A DNA stretch of 64,000 nucleotides from contig NC_087390.1 in assembly GCF_963675165.1 (NCBI RefSeq), positions 6,292,319 through 6,356,318 of the forward strand, in the 5' to 3' direction. Numbering within the stretch: position 1 is the first letter of the stretch; every line of letters starts with the position of its first letter. The position numbers were made by a program, and so were the translations under genes. The DNA comes from Halichondria panicea. Its lineage: Eukaryota > Porifera > Demospongiae > Suberitida > Halichondriidae. Shown piece by piece: positions 21,938 through 34,322 of the stretch. The notes below the pieces were generated by a model that did not search any database, was not told where the DNA came from, and saw nothing but the letters and a program-made list of their open reading frames with translations.

Positions 21938-24715
21938 CTAAAAGCACGAGAATTCCACAGCAGCTCCCGTGGTTACGTCAATGTCAACGCTAGTGTCCCC
22001 ATTCCCAGTGCCAGCATTGCACATCTCCATAGTTGCTTCAGCCGCCATCAGGTTGTTCCCGGCAACGTGGTACAAGCCCAACTCTGGGTTGTTGAAATCA
22101 CTCGACACTAGGGAACCCGTACGCAAGATGAGCTGCTCCATATTACTGGTATCCGATAGCAACGAGTTGCTTAGAAACACGGAACGTCCGGTAATTGTAC
22201 AAAAACCTGTGGTACCACTGTCTGCATTTTGACGTACTAATAATTGAACGTTGTCTCCGCAGACATAGGGCAGGCAAGCCCCTCGCAGTGTAGCAGTGCT
22301 GGCATCACACACTGGAGTGCCAGCCTCAGTAGTGACCTCAGGAGGCATCGTACCAGAAAAGGTAGGCATCTCTGTTTCTGGAGGTTCGGTTATTGACAAT
22401 GTGACGGAGCCCTCAATAGTTCCGGTATCAACGTTTACAGATGTGATCGTGATCGAGTTGTCGATGAAACAATCCAAGATTTGAATCTTGATGGAGCATG
22501 AATCGGTGCCTAACGGAGCGATAATGGCTGATTCTTGGAATCCAAAGAAAGCCGATCTTGAAGGAGTTGCGCTAGTTGCCGAGGCAACGCAATCTGATTG
22601 AGAGGAGTAGAAGGGACGAAGACGATTCGTAGTAGACAAAATAACCTCCTCAAAAGAGAACACAGACCCAAACATAATGGGTGCATTTTCATTGATATCG
22701 AATGCTTCTGTCGGGAGGGACAGAGGAGCTAGAGGAGTGCTCTGAGAATCAAACAGTGTTCTTGATGATATGGTGGCGCTCACTGCACTCCCGCAATCCA
22801 CGGGAAGACACAACGCATTACTAGCCAGTCCAGACTGAGCCCCGGTATTGGTACCGAATCGAACCAGACGAGGATTCCCATTCCGAAGTAGCGTCTCCTC
22901 GACGGTAATGAAGCGATTAGATACAGCAAGGCCGTTACCATCGAATGTGCGACCTTGTAGCCAGCAGTTGACTTGTACACTACCGGCCACAGCTGCAAAC
23001 ACTCCGAGTGGGGTGTTCTGGTTCTCAAGAATAACTGGAGCGTTTTGTCGTTTGCGACGTGACTCCTGGCTGGGACTGAAGTCCGAGTATTTCTCCCACT
23101 CGTGAGATGTTTCGTTATAGATTATGAGGCAGAGGTTCGGAGCGTTGCCATCGTCATTGGTAACCGAGATCTGTGTGTGTGGGTGTGTGGGATGAGTGTA
23201 GGACTCGAAAACATCCTATTTTATATCGTATAGCTATCATTTCACACAATCGTTCATTGCATGTGTGCTGTATTATAATGATAAACCAAGACCCTAACTA
23301 CTGTAGCCATATACCATTATGCACTCCTGATTTCAATAATATTATGGTACCCCCGTACCTGCATTAAAAGCTCTTCATTGGTGAGGCTCTGTCCCTCGGA
23401 GCCCATGAAGCCCAGCCAGGTGGCGAACAGCACACCCATCGGCTCCCTCTCTCCAGTCACCTTGTTCAATACCACAAACTCTGCCCCAGGCACTCCAGTC
23501 AGCCCGTTGACGTCGCTAGGGGTGACAAACATTCCCTGAAACTGCACGAGGTCATCATATGAGGTGTCCTCACTGTAGAAGGAACCTGTGTGGGTGTGTG
23601 TGTGGAGTGTGTATGGAGTGTGTGTGGAGTGTGTGTGGGTGGATGGTGTGTGTGTGTGTGTGAGGGGGTAATTAAAGCCATTCAATAGCGCACACGTACT
23701 ATTTAAAACATTCAACAGTGTGCACTTGAACGTAATCGTAGTATCAACAAACTACACAGGAATCTGTCTTATGTATTCCCACTAATTCCCGTACCACTCA
23801 CCAGCTGGAGCAGACACTGTAGCCATAGTGCCGAGTCTCACCACAATATCTGAACCACCCAGACCAACGTTCATGTTCATTGTTGGTATCATTACAATCC
23901 GTAGCTCTATCACATGACGATGCGGCTGCAATCTCATTGGTAGAGTCATCTGTGGCATATAGTCTGCAGCAACGACCTTTAGCTCAAGGTACACCCGTCC
24001 TACTCTCTCTGTGTACATATAGCGACCGTGATGATTCGTTACTCCCAATAGATTAAAGGAGTCCTCCCCTCCATCGTTACGCAACACCATAGCTGCAGAG
24101 ATTGGTTCGTCCGTATCTCGATTGACGACTGTTACGTGTACTTGCACGCTCACATCGTCACACACTCCACACCCACACATCGTAGTGTTGGCCAGGATGG
24201 GAGGGACAACGCCTTCAGGGCATACCACGTTGAATAGCGGCTCACTTCTTAGAGAGCGGCAACAACAGACGTTTCCATTTTGTTCCGGATCACAATCGCA
24301 CTCTTGAGCACTGCAAACTGATTCTTCGATGCTTGGTTGGTTGTCATAGGTACAGCCGTGGGGAAGGAGTCGTTCTTGCAGTTTTGGTTCACATGATCCC
24401 ATCAGCTCATCTATACAAGTACGTGTGTGTGTGTGTATGGGGGGGGGGGTATGTACAGTAACACACAGGCTTGTACAATGCATAATTCCCTCGAGTCTAT
24501 TGATACACCATAGGATAATTTTGTGCAGCTATTTGCACACTCACTCACTCACCGATATTGACAGTCTGTGCCCTTTGCCCCGGAGGATGTCTCACTGGCT
24601 CCACTAGTAGGAACCCTATGATAAACAGACCCCCCAGGATGGCTACACCCCCCACCAAGAGGGAGATAAAGAACTCTATACATACCGAAGAGCCTTGTCT
24701 TCTTCTCAAAGTCAT
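21938..24715 (-). CDS. CILP-like membrane-anchored protein with furin site
   Basis: Five exons, 24715-24553, 24410-23802, 23585-23359, 23170-21938 (four joins checked for phase; 743 residues). Residues ~11-37 form an uncleaved signal anchor. Exon 2 has a cysteine-rich part (CDCDPEQNGNVCCC, CGCGVC) and then a carboxypeptidase-regulatory-like beta-sandwich (VTVVNRDTDEPISAAMVLRN, GVTNHHGRYMY). A furin-type site RRKR at ~371-374 follows, then a large C-terminal part ending MEMCNAGTGNG and AVEFSC. The order of regulatory-like domain, furin site and this C-terminal block is that of cartilage intermediate layer proteins, matrix proteins cleaved by furin. The name is by recollected resemblance. It is convergent with Rpt6, 266 bp between stops. 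Confidence 0.65.
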
Positions 24716-25214
24716 CTTGAGGCAATTAACAATAGAAATGCTACACTATAAGAATCGTAGTAAACTTTAAAGCCAGTTCACGCCTCTCACTGATGTTCTA
24801 TAACTAGCACTATACACACTAGAGAGGGCCACTGCAGAGCTGATGCAGGATTGAAGCTATTAACACAATCTAGCGTTAACTATACTGAAACATTATTGCA
24901 TGCCTAGTAACGGTGGAAAGGTCTAGTTGGTACTATATAGACACTTGTACATTGTACAATGCGTACCAGGTGGAGATGTTGGTATGACTTACAGCATGCA
25001 GCCATATATAGTATTTAGCTACAGGTCAGGCAGTGTGGAATTTATGCTTAATTAAGAGTAACAGTCGATGATAACATTCAATGTCAATGCATTTGAGGTA
25101 ACAAGTATTTCCGTGTTGCTAATAGGTCAATTATGATATCAATGACTATTGCATTAAAGTCACGTACGTGTGTACCCATATGCATGCACACACAACACTG
25201 GCAGTTACTGTTTC
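24716..25214. other. Spacer between CILP-like gene and NMT
   Basis: About 500 bp of AT-rich unique sequence holding the CILP-like promoter and the NMT 3' end. Nothing else recognised. Confidence 0.5.
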
Positions 25215-26223
25215 TCATGGCAGTAGCAGTCCAACCTGCAGGATAGCACGTATAGATAACTATGGAACACATGCAGATAATAATTGACTGCAGCCTAATA
25301 TTAATGCATCCACTTACTCTGTCAGGGGATATCTCTGGGCACTTGAAGTTGTAGAAGTAGTAATGGAGGTTTCCATCTCCCTCCCCAAACTTGAGCTCCT
25401 CCAGAACACTGCTGTTCTCCATTATGTCCAGACTGTTGAACACATCACAACCACCCTAAAGGGGGGGGGGGGGGACACACTTAACAAACATACTGAGTAA
25501 TGATATAGAAATCTAAAATATGTATTCTATAGCTATATCAGATACGGGGAGGGCGAGAAATTATTACCTTCTTAGCGATGACTAGCATGTCATAGATGAG
25601 ATCTTTGAGGGATATGGTTGTGTGGGTGTAATAGAAGAGGTAGGCAACATAGAGTGTCTTGTGTGTGGGGTGGCGTACTATGGACGAGGGGAGGTGGTAG
25701 AAACTAATCATGTCAGCCACCTCACCAGTGGACGGACTCTGCATTGGAATTAAGATTTTTCTTCTAAATCACGCTCTTTTCAACAATTTGAGCTCGAATG
25801 AATCACTGATCTAAACACACCATATATTGCCAGAAAGTTACTAAATAGGATGTTTGCAATACAAGACCTCTTAAAACTAAGATTTAGAAAAAGCCCCGAC
25901 AATTCAGGCCCGAAATAAATCGCTGATCTAAGCACAATATATTGTAGCACACTATCAAACAGATTCTAAACGAAATCAGAAATAAATCACATCAAAGTGT
26001 TGAAGTTAACAAAAATGTCATGAAAAACATTTGTTCCTACGAGCTAAAATGAAGTGTCACATATTTCACAGAATTACAAGTCAACAGTTAGTACTCACTT
26101 CCACAACGTAAGTGTCGATGATTCTCTCTCTGGGAGTGAACCAATGATCCACTTCGGCCTCACTGGCAAACACTGGACACACGTCAAACCGTCCCAGTTG
26201 CTGTGAGGGTGTGTGTGTGTGTG

Positions 26224-26275
<52 letters not shown>

Positions 26276-27569
26276 CTCACTTCATTCAGTAGTCTCAGAA
26301 CAGCTGCAGCGTCCCTCCTTTGATAAGGTCTTAGACCTGGTGTCTTAGTTTCCTATAGAATTACAGTCAATAATCAGTATCAGTTGATCAGTTGTTAAGT
26401 CTTACGTTTGGCAGTTTGTTGATGCGTATCATTCTCTGCAAGGTCATGTGGCCATGAAGAGAAGCAAAGTTGATCTCCACAAGTTTTTTGACGTTGAGTG
26501 AACGATGCCAGAACTTGGCCGTTGAGAAGGGCTTTGGAATGACCACACCCACTGTGTATACTGCCTGGAACACCCCCTCCCCCTTCACCCTCCGAATAAT
26601 CTCTTTAATTAGGACAGGGGCCACTCTTTTAGAGCGAAGCTTTTTGTGTACACATAGGAAGTTGATTTCCACCATATTATTTTGACTATAATTATGAGGA
26701 AGAAATCTTTAGTGATCAAAATAACCTGCATTATTTGACGTGACTTACTGGCTGTGAATCCTGATAAGTGCTGGTACTGCACTGATGAAGCCGACTAGTT
26801 TCTTAGAGGTGCTCACTCGTACCCCGCAGTGCCACGCCCCCTTCCAGCCGGGGGGGAGGAGCGCCCAACGAAGGAACTCACGACTGTAGTCAAACCTGTA
26901 CTTGCTCTCACAACCCTCCACATAATTCTCTAATAGAAGTGTATACAGCTCTGACAACTGTGTAGGGTTAAAGGTTATCATTAGCAGACATGCTAAATGA
27001 TCTCTGACCTCTTCGTCATCTTGTATGTCAACGTTGCACCACTCAAACTGGTCTGGTAGTTTCACAGGATCTTTTCTGGCATCCTCTTTTCGATAGTCCA
27101 CAAGAGCTCCCATTTCCGTCACCTTCTCAACTATGTCATGTGACACTGGATGTACACATGTATAGGAATGGGACTATTACGTACCTAGTTTTGGTACGGG
27201 CTGGGTGTCCCAGAAATCATGAATATCCGCTGGTTGGTAATCACTGGAAGTTTCAATCAGTTCTTGCCTGTTCTGAGCTGTCAATAGTTGTCCTTCCGTC
27301 TGTGAGACTCCACCCACTAATGTAGGACCATTCTTAGTCCCTTTTCGCTTCTTTTTACCCTGCATAAACAGAAGCGCATACCATAACAATATAAAAACAC
27401 CGTTATAATTATTGTAAAGACATGAAGTATAATTATGCATACAACAGTGAACCTTCTTAGCTGGTTTGGTTGCAGCAGACTGGTGTCCCACTGCTCCAGT
27501 CTCGCTACTCTCTTCACTACCAATGGCGAGCATCTCCATAGGAGGATCTTCACTAGGATCTTCAGCCAT
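25215..27569 (-). CDS. Glycylpeptide N-tetradecanoyltransferase, copy 1
   Basis: NMT moves myristate from myristoyl-CoA to N-terminal glycine of cytosolic proteins. Exons: 27569-27453, 27359-27185, 27145-27009, 26957-26749, 26685-26406, 26352-26281, 26200-26099, 25738-25568, 25455-25318, 25235-25215; 473 residues (human NMT1 496). Seen: basic ribosome-binding stretch [56 protein letters not shown] (oxyanion region), [19 protein letters not shown], the peptide-site region [13 protein letters not shown], and C-terminus VGLLLP. The terminal carboxylate is the catalytic base in this family. The intron after DDEE is just 51 nt and in frame. It is a tandem duplicate of the next gene; exons 4 and 6-9 are almost identical, while exons 1-3 and 5 have diverged. 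Confidence 0.93.
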
Positions 27570-27860
27570 TCTGCTTGAAGTAGTTTGCTCCGCGCATGCG
27601 CACTACAGAGGAAGCTTGAATCTGCAGTAATGTCTCGAAACAGCCTTAGCATCCGCGGTGATATCTCGAAACTAGCTGGAGCCACACCCTGCATACTTTC
27701 ATTAGCCTCGGAATTTAGTCGCAGATTAAGACTTGATTACATTCAATTTTACACAGAACTTTAACAGAAGTACCACACACATACACACACTTTACAAAAA
27801 ATCTTAATACAATAAAACTCCTAAAAATTTAAATAAGTCACTTAATTCTCTCTCTTTCTC

Positions 27861-30465
27861 TCACTGCAACACTAGCCCGACCTGCACAAAGAACACAAGA
27901 CAAAGTCAATCAAGTGATCACTATTCAACTGCCATCACACTTACTCTGTCAGGGGATATCTCTGGGCACTTGAAGTTATAGAAGTAGTAATGGAGGTTTC
28001 CATCTCCCTCCCCAAACTTGAGCTCCTCCAGAACACTGCTGTTCTCCATTATGTCCAGGCTGTTGAATACATCACAACCACCCTAAAGGGGACACACACA
28101 CTTAACAAAAGTACACATACGTGCATTTTTCAGAAAGCGAACAATTTGGTAAGCTACTTTCGGGAGGTCATAACTTCACCAAAAATCCATCAATATCAAA
28201 ACTAAGAGATGCATTTTATAGCTCTAGACAAGGCCTATCACCTGATATGCTCAGATTAAAGTTGCATAAATTAACAAGCACCTTCTTGGCGATGACTAGC
28301 ATATCGTAGATGAGATCCTTGAGGGGTGTGGTTGTGTGGGCATAATAGAAGAGGTAGGCAACGTAGAGTGTCTTGTGTGTGGGGTGGCGTACTATGGACG
28401 AGGGGAGGTAGTAGAAACTAATCATGTCAGTCACCTCACCAGTGGACGGACTCTGCATTGGAACAACAAAGTGTTGAAATGTCATGAAAATGCATATACT
28501 GGTACACTTAAACGAGAATTGTTTCACTGAAGTACAAGTCAACAGTTAGTACTCACTTCCACAACGTAAGTGTCGATGATTCTCTCTCTGGGAGTGAACC
28601 AATGATCCACCTCGGCCTCACTGGCAAACACTGGACACACGTCAAACCGCCCCAGTTGCTGTGAGGGTGTGTGTGAGGAGTGAGGGTGTGAGGTGTGTGG
28701 GTGGGCTCACTTCATTCAGTAGTCTCAGAACAGCTGCAGCGTCCCTCCTCTGATAAGGTCTTAGACCTGGTGTCTTAGTTTCCTATAGAAAAAGAAAGAA
28801 ATAAGTAATCATCAGACATTCGTATAATTACATTCTTACGTCTGGTAGTCTGAAGAGTCGTATCATTCTCTGCAAGGTCATGTGACGATGGAGTGAAGAG
28901 AACTGAACATCGACAAGTTTCTTTGGGTTGAGTGAGCGATGCCAGTATCGACATACTGCTATAGGCTTAGGAATGAGGACGCCAGCCGTGTACACTGCCT
29001 GGAATGTGCCCACCATATTCACACGTCTGGTGATCTCTTTAATTAGGACAGGGGCCACTCTTTTAGAGCGAAGCTTCTTGTGAACACATAGGAAGTTGAT
29101 TTCTACCATATTCTGTTGGCTACATGTATATCAAGGAAATAATCACACACACATATGAGTGATGTGCCCACACTGGTCAGTGGTGGTGGTTGGTACTAAC
29201 CACCTCTAGACAACAATAACCACCTCTTAGGCTAGCTAGTTTACTATCAGAGGAGGTACGACATCCGCGTGTCAAAGGAAATGTTTTAGACACACATTCC
29301 TTAGGTCAAAGTATTAAGACACGCGGATGTCGTACCTCCTCTGGTTTACTACATAAAAGATGAGTTTGAGGATTGAAAATATCCAACTTTGAAAATTCTA
29401 GGCACTTCACTCCACGTTATTTGACGGGACTTACTGGCTGTGAATCCTGATAAGTGCTGGTACTGCACTGATGAAGCCGACTAGTTTCTTAGAGGTGCTC
29501 ACTCGTACCCCGCAGTGCCACGCCCCCTTCCAGCCGGGGGGGAGGAGCGCCCAACGAAGGAACTCACGACTGTAGTCAAACCGAAACAGATTGTCATCAT
29601 CTTCCACATAGTTCTCAGACAAGAGTGTGTACAACTCCGCCACCTGTGTGTGTGTGTGTGTAGGGAGGGGGAGGGGCATCGCTAGTAGTTACTAGTACAC
29701 TACCATAGACATGTAACTGCTATCACCTACATGTAAAAATTTTTAGACACACTGTTTTGATCAGTATCTAAGGCTGCAGGTACGCCGCTGTAGTATCTCG
29801 AGCTCAGGGCATAAAGCATTGTTTTGTAGTTTATTATAAAGAGGTGGTGTACTTCAAGTGGTTCACCTGGTCATTGTCCTCAAGGTCAATATCACTCCAT
29901 ACAAACTTGTCTGGTAGTTTCAGTGGCTCTGTACGAATATCCGCTCTGTCATCCTCCAGCGGTCCCATCTCTGTCACCTTGTCATCTAGTCATGTGATTA
30001 CGCACTCAAGTCATGTGACATTCATCATACGAACCATACATACCTAACTTTGGAACAGGTTGTGTGTCCCAGAAATCGTGTGATTTATCTTTTTCTTCGA
30101 CTGTTAGTTTTCCGATGAGCTCTTGAAGATTACGAGATGATATCAGCTGATCACTAGTCTGTGGTGTTGCCACGCCCCCTCCCGTAGCAACGTCCTTTGC
30201 ACCTTTACGCTTCTTCTTACCCTATGGACGTACGGAGGGGTCAAAGGTCAGTCTATTGTTTACATTTCGTACACAATACCTTTTTAGATGATTTCGCTGG
30301 AGTGGGTTCATGTTTGGCAGCATCTGGTTTTCCCACCACACCGCCCCCGCCACCCACGCCACTCCCACCATCTCCACACACCTTGCCAGCCTCACCAGGG
30401 TCCCCAGTTAGGAGCTGTGGGGTCAAATCGCTACCATCACTAGCACTAGCGCCTCCTTCAGCCAT
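27861..30465 (-). CDS. NMT1: Glycylpeptide N-tetradecanoyltransferase, copy 2
   Basis: Exons: 30465-30280, 30221-30044, 29985-29867, 29643-29435, 29119-28840, 28782-28711, 28658-28557, 28452-28282, 28082-27945, 27881-27861; 491 residues. The N-terminus is Gly-rich and then basic (KKGKKKRKG). The fold follows the family ([53 protein letters not shown]). The end VGLVLQ is identical to the human end, and EDDDN matches human better than copy 1 (EGCES), so this is probably the ancestral-like copy. It starts 321 bp from the calaxin-like gene in head-to-head orientation. A palindromic element sits in its intron 4. Symbol given by family; one-to-one orthology is not established. Confidence 0.93.
29243..29345. 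mobile_element. Short palindromic element in NMT copy 2 intron
   Basis: The arm cagaggaggtacgacatccg at ~29250 pairs with cggatgtcgtacctcctctg at ~29323, with a ~30-bp centre. It is absent from the matching intron of NMT copy 1. No ORF. Confidence 0.7.
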
Positions 30466-30786
30466 GATTGATACCACGTGGTTAACTAGGGTAGTCACAT
30501 GACTCCATAACTGGGAGGCAAGAAGAAAAGAAAACCAGAAATGGTAAAGATCGTTAACACAGAGAGACAATAATCTATTTATCTATTGTCATATTTTATT
30601 TGGCGACCATTATCACAAAAGTTAAGTAGGTGGATTTTTCAAGCAACCTCAGACCTTGCGTGTGTTCTCTGAGCTCCTTTAAAATACCAGATACCAGAAG
30701 TTAGCGATTTATCACAAGTTCTGAAGTTTGAGTGGCTTCTAATACAAGAAGAGAGAAGATTTGAGAGATTGTTGTGTAGTGTAACC
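30466..30786. promoter_or_regulatory. Candidate bidirectional promoter NMT / calaxin-like
   Basis: 321 bp separate the divergent start codons of NMT copy 2 (30465, minus) and the calaxin-like gene (30787, plus). There is no repeat tract and no other gene. Promoter role is inferred from position only. Confidence 0.5.
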
Positions 30787-30971
30787 ATGGCAACCCTTCC
30801 TACTTTCGAAGTGAATGCTGTCGAGAGAAAGCATTTATTTACAATAGCAGAACAAATAGACAAGAAACAGTGCAGCAAATGTGAGCACACACACACGCAC
30901 ACACACACAGATCCACTCTACGCCCCCTCCCCACACACACTGTATGTAGTGTACGTACGTACATTACCCCC

Positions 30972-31005
<34 letters not shown>

Positions 31006-33174
31006 ATATTGTGATAGTGCTGTGTACATACATTACCCCCCCCCTCCCACACACACACACAGTTTCTAGGGATGAGATTGAGCAGCTACTATACACGTAT
31101 CGAGCCATCACTGGTGACCCCAATGGACGAATAGACAGAATCAAGTTCCGGGACCTACTACAAGACCACTTCCACATGAGTGATGACTTCTTTATGGATC
31201 GTGTATTCCGTGCATTTGATAAGGACAGTGATGGCTACCTGAGTCACGAGGAGTGGGTGGTGGGTATGACCACCTTCATCAAGGGAGATCTGGACAGTGC
31301 CATTGAGTGTGAGCAGCTATTATAACTGGCTTCCCAGTATAGCTACCAATGTAGATATTTGTCACTGATAACTCAACTAATTAGTCGGCCATTTCCTAGT
31401 GCCAGCCGTTCGGTTGATAGAAAAAATTCTTGATACTGAATTTTAATTTCAGTTTTAATTATTCTGGGTGACAAAATCCTTATAGCTTTTTCCAACATTA
31501 TTATAGCCATATTTCCCACCTACTACACTTTTGCCATGTAGTCTAGTGGGGTTTAACTGTCATAAATTGGCACCTCAGGGCTACAAGGGAAAATATTGCT
31601 CATAAATTGGCACCTCAAGCATAATTATGCAAAAAATATAATGGTGTTTTCGATGAATGAAGATGAATGCAATGTCTTGCATGAGAAACAAAATGTCATA
31701 AATGAAAACATATAGAGACAGAGGGTGTAGTCTGTGGACTAGTCCATTAAAAATTCTGCTGTGTGAGGAGCTGCTTTAGAGACACTCTGGGAGAGGGCTT
31801 GGGCTCATGCAGGGTGAGCTTTTTCAGTGTTCACTAGCACTAGTACTGACTGACTGCACGCACTGCACTCTAGGCCTGTTCAGCAAAGAAAAAGAAGCCA
31901 TTTTAATAATAATATAGGAGTGGCTATTTTAAGCTTACCTTTGCTTGCCTACTAGCCTGGCATAGCTGAAGAGAGCAGGTCAGCCTGTCTAGAGCTAGCT
32001 GTATTGTTTCTTCTGGCTGGTTGCTGCACAGTAGGAGGGAGGGGCTGACTAATTGAACAGAGAGGGTGAGTGGCTCTGGTCGCTTGGAGGGAGGGGCTGG
32101 CTGCTCATATTTTTGTCCAGGCTGCGCAAGATTTGAGTGTGGACAGGAGCCCTGGTGTGGACGAGCTCTCTTTTCCTAGTTGTCTTCTTGTTTGAATAGT
32201 GTTGCTATGTGGTAGTCATGCAAGCTTATATAGGCTGGATGCATAGCAACCAGCCAGCCAATCAGATGGGGACATATATCAGTAATGCACAGTGCCTCGG
32301 GGTTTATGAGAGTAAACCACACCTCTCACTCGGGCTACGCCCTCGTGGTCGGGAGGTTTACAGTCATAAACCCCTCTACACTGTACATTAACTAATACAT
32401 ATTATTGTAGCCACAGGTATTATACGTATAACTATTAGGCCCTCGTCATCCATTGCCCCCGTCCCTTTTATATTAGATTGCTTTGGAGTGTACGACCTCA
32501 ACGATGACGGCTACATCAGTCGTGAGGAGATGTTTCAGATGCTCAAGAATACGATGCCCAAACAGTTGACAGAGGAGGACCCAGACGAGGGTATCAAGGA
32601 GATAGTGGAGGGCATGGTCAAGAGAATGGTGAGACAGAGACTAACTATTGTCAGTACTCTCTCACACTATCCCCACTCTCTCCCCTTTCGTTCCAATATC
32701 CCCAATTCTTTCTCACTAGTTTCATTCCCCCACTAACTGAGTACCTAGAATATTTTGCGTATGAAAAACCTTTGCGAATGAGCCAAATCAACAGAAAAGT
32801 TGACCCTTTGCAATCTAACTATTGCGTCGTTTTGGCAAGGATCGTGTGTATTTACTAGTAATAATGCGATTTTTATTGTTCAATGTTCGCATACGCATGT
32901 TTGATGCTCGCAAAACATTCTAGTAATACGGTATAGTAGCGTTGGCAGTCTGCTGTACATGTATTGTATATACACATGTATGCATGTATTATAGTAAGTA
33001 CATTTACGATATCTTTCTGTTTCTCTGCAGGATCATGACAATGATTCAAAAGTGTCACTGGAGGATTTCAAGAAATCTATTGAGAATGAGCGACTGTTGA
33101 TTGAAGCATTTGGACCTTGTTTACCAGACTCCACCTTGTTAGAGGACTTCTCAGCTAAAATATTCAATAGCTAG
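30787..33174 (+). CDS. CLXN: Calaxin-like EF-hand protein (EFCAB1/CLXN type)
   Basis: Calaxin is a calcium sensor of the outer dynein arm in motile cilia. Exons 30787-30880, 31063-31308, 32477-32628, 33031-33174 give 211 residues, the same length as human EFCAB1. EF-hand loops: [13 protein letters not shown] (exon 2), [13 protein letters not shown] (exon 3), [13 protein letters not shown] (exon 4). Shared blocks with human: [45 protein letters not shown]. Its last exon is the seed of many orphan copies downstream. Intron 2 (31309-32476) has ~0.9 kb not present in the second copy at 63 kb. Confidence 0.9.
31513..32400. mobile_element. Insertion in calaxin-like intron 2
   Basis: Aligning this intron with the shorter one at 63084-63374 (shared tagctttttccaacattatt ... 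attgtagccacag) shows ~890 bp extra here. It holds a terminal palindrome at ~32290-32390 (ggggtttatgagagtaaacc / ggtttacagtcataaacccc) and no ORF of note. It could be an insertion here or a deletion in the other copy. Confidence 0.5.
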
Positions 33175-33462
33175 TAGCCGTTATTATTATTATTACGGTA
33201 GTGCTTGACACTGTATTGCTGTGTGTTATATATGAGCACTAAGAGATGTGGAAATTGAGTGGGTGGTTCTGCAACATAAACATGCATGTGTAATGACTGA
33301 ACAGGCAGTATGATAATTATGCACGCAAAATTAATTATAATTATAGAGGATAACATACCCATGTAGAGCTACTCATTCTATATGAATTACCAGGAATGCA
33401 TGAACTCCTGAAACTACACACAAGGTTTCCGTTTAGTTCTAACAAAATAAAAAGTTAGTTCA

Positions 33463-34322
33463 TCAGCTCAGGAGGTTTAGAGTATAAGGACACTTGGTGA
33501 CAGTCAGTGTACAGATGCCATTACTTGGCGTGAATGTTCTGTGACCATCACTACTGGGATAGGTAACTTGACAGGCACAGTAAATGATGTTTCCACCTTT
33601 GTAGTGTGTGGTGGACACAAAGTGGCCGGTAAAGGGAAGATCACACAATATGCTGGATATGAAGTATTGTGTGTCCTGTATGGGATTGATAATTATGGTT
33701 AACATTTGATCATGTGCTTTATGTAGTGGCTTAGACTTACTCCACGATTGATGGTCACACCCTGATTAGTGGTACAAGTGGCATAAGTAGTGGTTGATGA
33801 TTGTGACAACGAACAAGTGCTGGTCTCCTGGATGCAACCCTCATAGAGATTGATTGTGCGGAGACGGTCCAAATCTTGACGAATGTTGTTCTGTACCAAA
33901 GTTGAGGTCTGTATTAAGTTCTGCATGCTGGCTATCTGGGATTCTTTAGCAGTGTTTGTTTCCTCCAACTGTTGAATCCTCGATAACAACAGATTATATC
34001 CGGCAGTGCTTGCACTTGATTCAGTGTTGTCTCCACCACTGACCAGAGGACTGTACATGATGACAGCCACCAGAGACACAACTAGAGCAATGACCAGAAA
34101 TACAGTCATCAATGCAATCACAACACATTTCCACCTCTTGACTTTAGTGGAGATTTGACCGGCTAGTTGGGAGTTGTTCTCAACTTCAACACGGTTAGGA
34201 CGATTGATTGTCATGTAATGAGATTGTTGTTCCTGCATCTCGACGTGCTCGTACAACTCTTGTTCTTTGTTTGGCTGTGGTTTAACCTGGCGACTTGTTT
34301 TAGGAGCTGGTTGACGACTCAT
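33463..34322 (-). CDS. Family B1: type II coiled-coil receptor-like protein
   Basis: Exons 34322-33741 and 33675-33463 (phase-0 intron of 65 nt), 264 residues. The tail of ~65 residues contains YEHVEMQEQQSHYMTI (Tyr24, Tyr36): two YxxPhi sites with eight residues between, ITAM-like spacing, the second also S-x-Y-x-x-I (ITIM pattern). The membrane span is ~67-89. A heptad stalk follows (LLLSRIQQLEETNTAKESQI, LRQDLDRL-type). Head: GCIQETSTC, ATC, then exon 2 DTQYFISSILC, YCAC, GICTLTVTKC. The head plan matches family A. It is convergent with the calaxin-like gene. Confidence 0.82.

Noticed and set aside
27317-27694. 125-codon minus frame overlapping NMT copy 1 exon 1
   Set aside because: It is out of frame with the NMT exon, runs into the intron and has no family support.
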